From positions 1-9,324 of the forward strand of contig DATLYF010000197.1 in the NCBI GenBank assembly GCA_035575095.1: 9,324 bases of DNA, read 5' to 3'. The notes under the pieces were generated by a model that did no database searches, was not told the origin of the DNA, and worked only from the letters and a program-made list of their open reading frames with translations. Of the stretch, positions 6,180 to 9,324 are shown piece after piece (position 1 is the first letter of the stretch; each line of letters opens with the position of its first letter). The DNA comes from DATLYF01 sp035575095 (GTDB taxonomy: Bacteria > Pseudomonadota > Gammaproteobacteria > Competibacterales > Competibacteraceae). The position numbers and the translations under genes are program-made.

Positions 6180-6254
6180 TGGTGGGCGGTGCTGGGATTG
6201 AACCAGCGACCCCTACCGTGTGAAGGTAGTGCTCTCCCGCTGAGCTAACCGCCC
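6180..6254 (-). tRNA. tRNA-Val, anticodon CAC (copy 1 in transcription order)
   Basis: Same 75-base cloverleaf as the neighbouring copy, base for base, with encoded CCA. It is the promoter-proximal copy: the -10 box lies about 22 bases upstream of the mature 5' end. The 50-base spacer to the next copy can form a small hairpin (AGGCGAC 6145-6151 with GTCGCCT 6168-6174), which may help processing. Confidence 0.97.
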
Positions 6255-6275
6255 GGCTATCGGCTGAGGCCGCGG

Positions 6276-6304
6276 ATATTAAGAGCTCGATGCCGCGGCG
6301 TCAA
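6276..6304 (-). promoter_or_regulatory. Near-consensus sigma-70 promoter of the tRNA-Val operon
   Basis: On the minus strand: -35 TTGACG (complement of 6299-6304), a 17-base spacer, and -10 TAATAT (complement of 6276-6281). A GC-rich discriminator (CCGCGGCC) follows, as at stable-RNA promoters under stringent (ppGpp) control. Transcription would start near 6269. The -35 box lies 12-17 bases past the greA stop codon. Confidence 0.85.
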
Positions 6305-6316
6305 CCGTTTTTTGGT

Positions 6317-6789
6317 TCAAATGTAGAGCACCTCGACGATCTCGTAGTTGCGCACGCCGCCCGGGGCCTGCACCTCGGCCACGTCACCCTCCTCCTTGCC
6401 GATCAGGGCGCGGGCGATGGGGGAGTTGATGGAGATCAGCCCGGCCTTGATGTCGGCCTCATCCTCACCGACGATCTGGTAGCGTAGCTCCTCGCCACTC
6501 GCCTCGTCGGCCAGCACCACCGTCGCCCCGAACACCACCTTGCCATTGGCCGGCAGCTTGGTGACGTCGATGACGTGGGCGTGAGCCAGTTTGTGCTCCA
6601 GCTCGGCGATGCGCCCCTCGATGAAACCCTGTTGCTCACGGGCGGCATGGTATTCGGCGTTCTCGCGCAGATCGCCGTGGGCGCGGGCCTCGGCAATGGC
6701 CTGGATGATGCGCGGCCGCGCCACGCTCTTCAGCTCCTGCAGTTCCGCCTTGATCTTCTCGGCGCCACTGGCGGTCATGGGCACCTTGT

Positions 6790-6793
<4 letters not shown>
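6317..6793 (-). CDS. greA: Transcription elongation factor GreA
   Basis: A 158-residue protein, the same length as E. coli GreA and closely similar throughout. It binds the secondary channel of RNA polymerase and stimulates cleavage of backtracked RNA, rescuing stalled complexes. The N-terminal coiled coil (about 1-75) carries the catalytic tip HGDLRENAEYHAAREQQGF, with the acidic residues D41 and E44. The C-terminal FKBP-like domain (about 80-158) contains the conserved block LISINSPIARALIGKEEGD. The start overlaps the carB stop as ATGA, with AAGGAG 8 bases upstream inside carB, so greA is probably translationally coupled to carB. No clear terminator follows: the tRNA promoter begins almost at once, so part of the greA message may extend into the tRNA genes. 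Confidence 0.98.

Positions 6794-9324
<2,531 letters not shown>

Larger units (their letters stand above)
6054..6255. repeat. 77-bp direct repeat made by the duplicated tRNA-Val genes
   Basis: Bases 6054-6130 and 6179-6255 are identical. The identity covers the whole tRNA plus only one flanking base on each side, and the spacers differ. Identity confined so closely to the tRNA suggests an old duplication kept uniform by gene conversion or selection, rather than a recent tandem copying of a larger piece. Confidence 0.95.

Noticed and set aside
6055..6255. The repeated block as phage attachment sites (attL/attR)
   Set aside because: Both copies are full functional tRNAs 50 bases apart with nothing mobile between them, so this is a tandem tRNA pair and not the two ends of an element.
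6301..6320. Inverted repeat TCAACC...GGTTCA with a T-run just after the greA stop, as a greA terminator
   Set aside because: Read on the minus strand the homopolymer is an A-run in the loop rather than a T-run after the stem, and the stem has a mismatch. It overlaps the -35 box of the tRNA promoter.

Overview
The window looks like chromosomal DNA of a GC-rich gammaproteobacterium. The evidence is the carB-greA pair with its 4-base overlap, the E. coli-like sequences of CarB and GreA, a GcvA-type LysR regulator and a Spy/CpxP-like periplasmic protein. The genus cannot be fixed from this sequence alone; families such as Halomonadaceae or Ectothiorhodospiraceae are guesses. Almost everything reads on the minus strand. 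The exceptions are a cut-off cyclase gene at the left edge and one small gene near 3000.

Left part (1-2900): the C-terminal catalytic domain of a class III nucleotide cyclase (+, N-terminus outside the window) converges on, and overlaps by 14 bases, a gene for an uncharacterised 208-residue protein (-). Upstream of that gene on the same strand lies a secreted Spy/CpxP-like LTxxQ protein, then a GcvA-like LysR regulator. The regulator is divergent from a 67-residue small protein gene (+), and they share a roughly 100-bp AT-rich control region containing a short palindrome.

Middle part (3000-6020): a two-gene unit on the minus strand encodes a 100-residue beta-rich protein of unknown function, followed by a 745-residue protein with a metzincin-type zinc protease core (HExxHxxNxxH plus a Met-turn). 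The second protein has no visible export signal. The unit has its own likely AT-rich promoter and ends at a textbook intrinsic terminator. It sits directly behind a tRNA locus and is the best candidate here for an undescribed system.

Right part (6019-9324): two identical tandem tRNA-Val(CAC) genes with encoded CCA, a near-consensus promoter and a terminator. Upstream lie greA and the C-terminal four-fifths of carB, whose 5' end is cut by the window edge. carB and greA overlap by ATGA and are probably translationally coupled. The -35 box of the tRNA promoter lies 12-17 bases past the greA stop and I see no greA terminator, so car-greA transcripts may run on into the tRNAs.
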